Below the pieces are notes generated by a model. It did no database searches and was not told the DNA's origin. It saw only the letters and a list, made by a program, of their open reading frames with translations. Below are positions 60,828 to 64,000 of a stretch of DNA of 64,000 nucleotides, piece by piece. The stretch comes from Pontibacter oryzae (GTDB lineage: Bacteria > Bacteroidota > Bacteroidia > Cytophagales > Hymenobacteraceae): positions 248,001 to 312,000 of the forward strand of contig NZ_QWGE01000003.1 in NCBI RefSeq assembly GCF_003576375.1, given 5' to 3'. Position numbers and translations under genes: made by a program. Numbering within the stretch: the stretch's first letter is position 1; each line of letters starts with the position of its first letter.

Positions 60828-61688
60828 TTAGTAGCTCCACAAGCTGTATTCGTATTCAATTAGAGCTTCTGCTGCATCCTGTGCTGCAAGTAAGCCTTTC
60901 TTGCCACCACCGTAAATATCTGCCAATGCTCTATCGCCTGGGTTAGATATTTTAGTGATGTAGGAGCTGAACAGCCACAAGTCAAAAGCATCTGCCAGGT
61001 TCTTATGCTGTGCATCGTTTTGCGCGTTGTACCAGATCGCCATATCCGGGTTGTTACGGAAGATGCGTACCAGGTCACTCATTTTAAAGCTCGCCACGTT
61101 CTGCTCAAAACCTAGCGGGTTAAGCGTTGCTGGCACTTTAATGCTGATCGACTGGATATCGTGATACATGCGGGAGCGCTTTTTATCGAAAACAACGTTT
61201 TCTTTCAGTTCCAGCAGGTACAGTTGCTTCGGGAAGAACTCGTTGCTAACAGCAACAGGCTCAGACGAACCGGCATCGCTACCTAAGGCAGCACCCCATC
61301 CATCATCCTCCGCTTGCTGTTGGCCAAAACCAGCAGCAATTTCCTCATCGCTCAATCCTCCATCGCTTTGCTTCGGAGTCATGTTAGCGATAAATTCTTC
61401 ACGCGTGATAGGCGTATTTACAGAGTCGCTTCGGTAAGGGGTAAGTTCACCGCTTTTTACCGCGTTGATAATCACTTTAGTGATCTCTCTGTTTTCTGAG
61501 AACATTGGCTTGTTCTGCTTTTCACGCAGGTCAACTTTACGCCATACTGTTTTCTTGAACAGAACATCAGACTCTGGAATAGGCCTTGCCGAAGGATTAC
61601 TAGAGGTTGTGTTTGATACCTGCTGCGCCATAGCACCTACAGATAACATCAAACCGGCTGCTACACCTATTGCTTTAACTAATTTCAT
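60828..61688 (-). CDS. gldN: Gliding motility / type IX secretion protein GldN
   Basis: A 286-residue periplasmic protein with a signal peptide (1-21). The core SDVLFKKTVWRKVDLREKQN (about 39-58), then PMFSENREITKVIINAVKSG and the C-terminal YTKISNP-type segment, fit GldN/PorN. The region 125-150 is a short acidic, Gly-rich insert. GldN forms the periplasmic ring with GldK. It follows gldM by 22 nt on the same strand, the standard gldKLMN order; gldK is not in this window. Confidence 0.93.
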   Translation of the reverse strand: MKLVKAIGVAAGLMLSVGAMAQQVSNTTSSNPSARPIPESDVLFKKTVWRKVDLREKQNKPMFSENREITKVIINAVKSGELTPYRSDSVNTPITREEFIANMTPKQSDGGLSDEEIAAGFGQQQAEDDGWGAALGSDAGSSEPVAVSNEFFPKQLYLLELKENVVFDKKRSRMYHDIQSISIKVPATLNPLGFEQNVASFKMSDLVRIFRNNPDMAIWYNAQNDAQHKNLADAFDLWLFSSYITKISNPGDRALADIYGGGKKGLLAAQDAAEALIEYEYSLWSY

Positions 61689-61710
61689 ACTCCTTGTAAG
61701 CTTCTAAATA

Positions 61711-63306
61711 TTAATTTAAAGGAACGTTGAAGTTCGGGCTTCCTACGTTAACATCAACCGCCTGGCCTTTATAGTTCAAACGCTTTACATCAACAACCTC
61801 AATCACAACACGGTCACCTTTGTTGGCCTTAGCAGCAAAGCTTGTCAGGTTCGCTGTTGGCCCGTTAAACTCACCCTGATCTACAGGTTGGTTGTTACGC
61901 ACCAGGAACGCTCTCCACTTTGTTACTCTATAACGTGCTTCGTTCGGTAATAATTGTTTAAAACCTTCATCAGCTACTGCCTGAATCTCAACCGCTCTGA
62001 AAGACTGTGCCGGAACACCGCGTTTCACATCCACTGGGCGGCCATTAACCAAGGCAACAATCTCAGGCTTTGGAATCGGGCGAACTCTGAATTTTTCAGA
62101 ACCGATTGCATTGCCACCGCTGCTTACGTTAATAGTTACCTCCGTTGCGTTCGGGATGATGGTTACCTCACCTTTTTTGGCACCTTTGATGGCAGAACCA
62201 CCGCTAGCGCTGAAGCTTGGGTCATATACTGCGCCCAACGCAGGCACCTGAATATTCAGCTCGTTAGCACACTGGAAATACAGTGCCTGCACCGATGCAG
62301 ACTGAACCTGGATTACCGGCTTCGCTACAATGTAGTCTTCTGTTAAAACAAATGTTGTATCGCGTCCATTCTGGTTAATGGTTACTTGTCCTTTCCAGGT
62401 TTGCTTTGAGTTACCATCCGCATCGTAGTTTGAGGCAGAAGCTACAAACTCTACTTTACCTAAGCCATTCTCAACTTTCACAGGCTTGCCCTGGAAACTC
62501 ATTTTAGGCGTAATGTTGTCAGAAGAAGCAGCGATAAACATATCTGCTTTATACTTTGTACCGGCTGCCACAGTTTTAGACTCAGCACGCGCCATCGCAA
62601 AAATCTTCTCAAATTTAATGATGTCGGCACCTACCTTTTGGGCAAGCTTCTGCAAAGCGTCTGCTTCATACTTCAATACTTCAGCTTCTTTCTGAGAAAG
62701 CACTGCCAGGGCAGCAACCATAGGAGTCTCTTCAAAGTTTAGCTGTGCAAAGTCTTTACGGCGCTGATCCGGGTCATTTTTAGCTACCGGGTCCTCTGAG
62801 CCATCAAGCGCCAGTTTGTCTGGCGTACTCGGGCTATACTGCTTCAGAAACTTAGCATAGTCATTTAGCTTATCCTTCAGTTCATAGGCAGCTCCGTTAT
62901 TCTTGTTAGCAGCGCCAATCATATTGATGGCAACGATGTCGTTACCCTCTGGTTGCGCATAGCCGCCTTCTTCAGTCTTACCACCAGTTTTTTCAACTAG
63001 CATATCGCGCAGGCCGCGGATATAGCTAACCATTTCTGATGTTCTCTGCCGTACTTGCTGCGCACTCTCCAGCACACGTCTGTCATTAGCAGAAGGTGTT
63101 TTATTTTCTGCTATGGCAGCTTTAATGTTAGATATGACCCCGGCATTATCATTCACTGTCTTATTGTTTACTTGTCGCAAGGATTCATCCAAGAACTGAA
63201 ACTTTAACAGGATAGCCGAGCTCACATTTAAGGCAAGCATTGCGGTCAGTACGAGGTACATCATACCGATCATCTTCTGCCTTGGTGTCTCTTTTCCTCC
63301 AGCCAT
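61711..63306 (-). CDS. gldM: Type IX secretion motor protein GldM
   Basis: A 531-residue protein with one N-terminal transmembrane helix in MIGMMYLVLTAMLALNVSSA (about 12-31) that in known GldLM complexes packs with GldL as the proton-driven motor. The helical and beta domains D1 to D4 follow in the periplasm, with SFQGKPVKVENGLGKVEFVA and the C-terminal VEVVDVKRLNYKGQAVDVNV. The length and the start MAGGKETPRQK match the family. Confidence 0.95.
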   Translation of the reverse strand: MAGGKETPRQKMIGMMYLVLTAMLALNVSSAILLKFQFLDESLRQVNNKTVNDNAGVISNIKAAIAENKTPSANDRRVLESAQQVRQRTSEMVSYIRGLRDMLVEKTGGKTEEGGYAQPEGNDIVAINMIGAANKNNGAAYELKDKLNDYAKFLKQYSPSTPDKLALDGSEDPVAKNDPDQRRKDFAQLNFEETPMVAALAVLSQKEAEVLKYEADALQKLAQKVGADIIKFEKIFAMARAESKTVAAGTKYKADMFIAASSDNITPKMSFQGKPVKVENGLGKVEFVASASNYDADGNSKQTWKGQVTINQNGRDTTFVLTEDYIVAKPVIQVQSASVQALYFQCANELNIQVPALGAVYDPSFSASGGSAIKGAKKGEVTIIPNATEVTINVSSGGNAIGSEKFRVRPIPKPEIVALVNGRPVDVKRGVPAQSFRAVEIQAVADEGFKQLLPNEARYRVTKWRAFLVRNNQPVDQGEFNGPTANLTSFAAKANKGDRVVIEVVDVKRLNYKGQAVDVNVGSPNFNVPLN

Positions 63307-63358
63307 TTTATACTATATTAACTGTTGTTTTCTTACCTAGAACTTATTCAAATCAATA

Positions 63359-64000
63359 TTAGCTTTTCATCGCTGTCAGCATGTTACCGTACACTGTGTT
63401 AAGGGAGTGTAGGTTTTGCGTCAGGCGGCTAACTTCTTGTTTGAACTGCTCTGTATCTTTGCTGGCATCAGTCAGGTTTTCCATGGCCATGCTAAGGTTA
63501 CCGTAGAACTTGTTCATGGCTTTCAAATGCGTGTTAGCATCCTGCAGTTCCATTTCGTAAACAGCGTTCAGGGCGCCCAAATTGCGGGTCATACCTTGTA
63601 CCTGGTTGTGATACTCCTGAGCATCAGCGGTAGAAACAGCCATTTTAGCGATAGCATCAGCTGTAGTAGCGTATGCATGATTGATCTTATCCATCTGATC
63701 AGCGGCAGATCTCACACGTACAGTATATTCTTCGGTTGCGGCAGTGGCATTGCTGATATCAGCTAAGCCAGCAGCTGTGTCGCTCAGGCGGTTAAGGCCT
63801 AAACCAAGTTTATTGATTGTCTCTGGAGTAATATCAGCATTACGCATCATATCATCCAATTTACCTGTTACAGAGGGACCTGCAGAAACGGCTGCTGTGG
63901 CAGGCACAAGACCTTCACCAGCGTAATCATCAGACAGTTGTGGGTAAACTCTTGACCAGTCTGGCTCGTGCCCTTGTGGCTGAAATGCACTTAGCGCAAA
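63359..64000 (-). CDS. gldL: Type IX secretion motor protein GldL (C-terminal part)
   Basis: The frame is open to the window edge at 64000. Bases 64000-63908 encode ...ALSAFQPQGHEPDWSRVYPQ, then LSDDYAGEGL, the conserved GldL segment after the two transmembrane helices (which lie outside the window). The cytosolic coiled-coil region follows, with repeated LNRLSDTAAGL-type, NLGALNAVYEMELQDAN and NLHSLNTVYGNML blocks. The whole protein drives secretion with GldM. A GTG at 63907 is internal and not the real start. It lies 52 nt upstream of gldM. Confidence 0.92.
   Translation of the reverse strand, partial: FALSAFQPQGHEPDWSRVYPQLSDDYAGEGLVPATAAVSAGPSVTGKLDDMMRNADITPETINKLGLGLNRLSDTAAGLADISNATAATEEYTVRVRSAADQMDKINHAYATTADAIAKMAVSTADAQEYHNQVQGMTRNLGALNAVYEMELQDANTHLKAMNKFYGNLSMAMENLTDASKDTEQFKQEVSRLTQNLHSLNTVYGNMLTAMKS

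Overview
The window looks like chromosomal DNA from a member of the Bacteroidota, most likely order Cytophagales and close to Pontibacter/Hymenobacteraceae. The basis is gene content: the type IX secretion/gliding genes gldL, gldM, gldN and a SprE/PorW-like lipoprotein; a bacillithiol gene (bshC); the block rpmB, rpmG, DUF4295, ftsY, rimO; promoters of the Bacteroidota form TTTG-(about 19-23)-TAnnTTTG; few Shine-Dalgarno sequences; and several GTG or TTG starts. The assignment is inferred from gene content, not from any search. No rRNA, tRNA, CRISPR array, prophage or recognisable transposase gene was seen.

Layout. 1-6.1 kb: the 5' part of a secreted protein gene, a fatty-acid hydroxylase, aroK, a lipoprotein overlapping a DoxX-type membrane protein, DUF1599, then folP translationally coupled to the c-di-AMP synthase cdaA. 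6.4-13.8 kb: small membrane proteins; both steps of threonine catabolism (kbl and an SDR-type threonine dehydrogenase) split around a strongly repetitive Pro/Arg-rich protein; DUF3891, a thioredoxin-like protein and a DUF4403 lipoprotein. 13.9-22 kb: a LolA-like secreted protein, YihY/BrkB, rlmN, a thioesterase, mnmD, a decayed ECF sigma factor locus, an EEP-family protein and a TetR regulator. 22-32.5 kb: 5-formyl-THF cyclo-ligase overlapping bshC, an acyl-CoA ligase, a PH-domain protein, a DUF559 nuclease-like gene bracketed by 35-bp perfect inverted repeats, rimO, ftsY, DUF4295, rpmG, rpmB and DUF5522. 32.7-45.7 kb: rocD, DUF4407, an archaeal-type asparagine synthetase divergent from an AsnC regulator, an aminotransferase, a DUF5686 outer-membrane protein, PAP2, nnr, a UbiA-like protein and ppa. 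45.8-53.4 kb: a PafA-type phosphatase and the ATP synthase operon (atpZ-like, orf, B, E, F, H, A, G, without beta and epsilon). 53.7-64 kb: an operon of the SprE/PorW-like gene, PBP1A and uvrC, converging on gldL-gldM-gldN.

Some genes form working units. kbl and tdh turn threonine into glycine and acetyl-CoA. The aspartate-type aminotransferase, asparagine synthetase and AsnC regulator form an aspartate/asparagine module with a palindromic operator. The SprE-like protein and GldLMN belong to the same secretion and motility machine.

Four signals stand out. (1) The heptamer AAGTATR (reverse complement YATACTT) is strongly over-represented, in both orientations, in and between genes. (2) The DUF559 gene sits in an inverted-repeat bracket placed exactly between two stop codons. 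(3) Two other convergent gene junctions show similar inverted-repeat brackets around terminators, one of them enclosing three evenly spaced 15-bp palindromes. (4) A sigma-factor operon is decaying by frameshifts. Hand counts are approximate.
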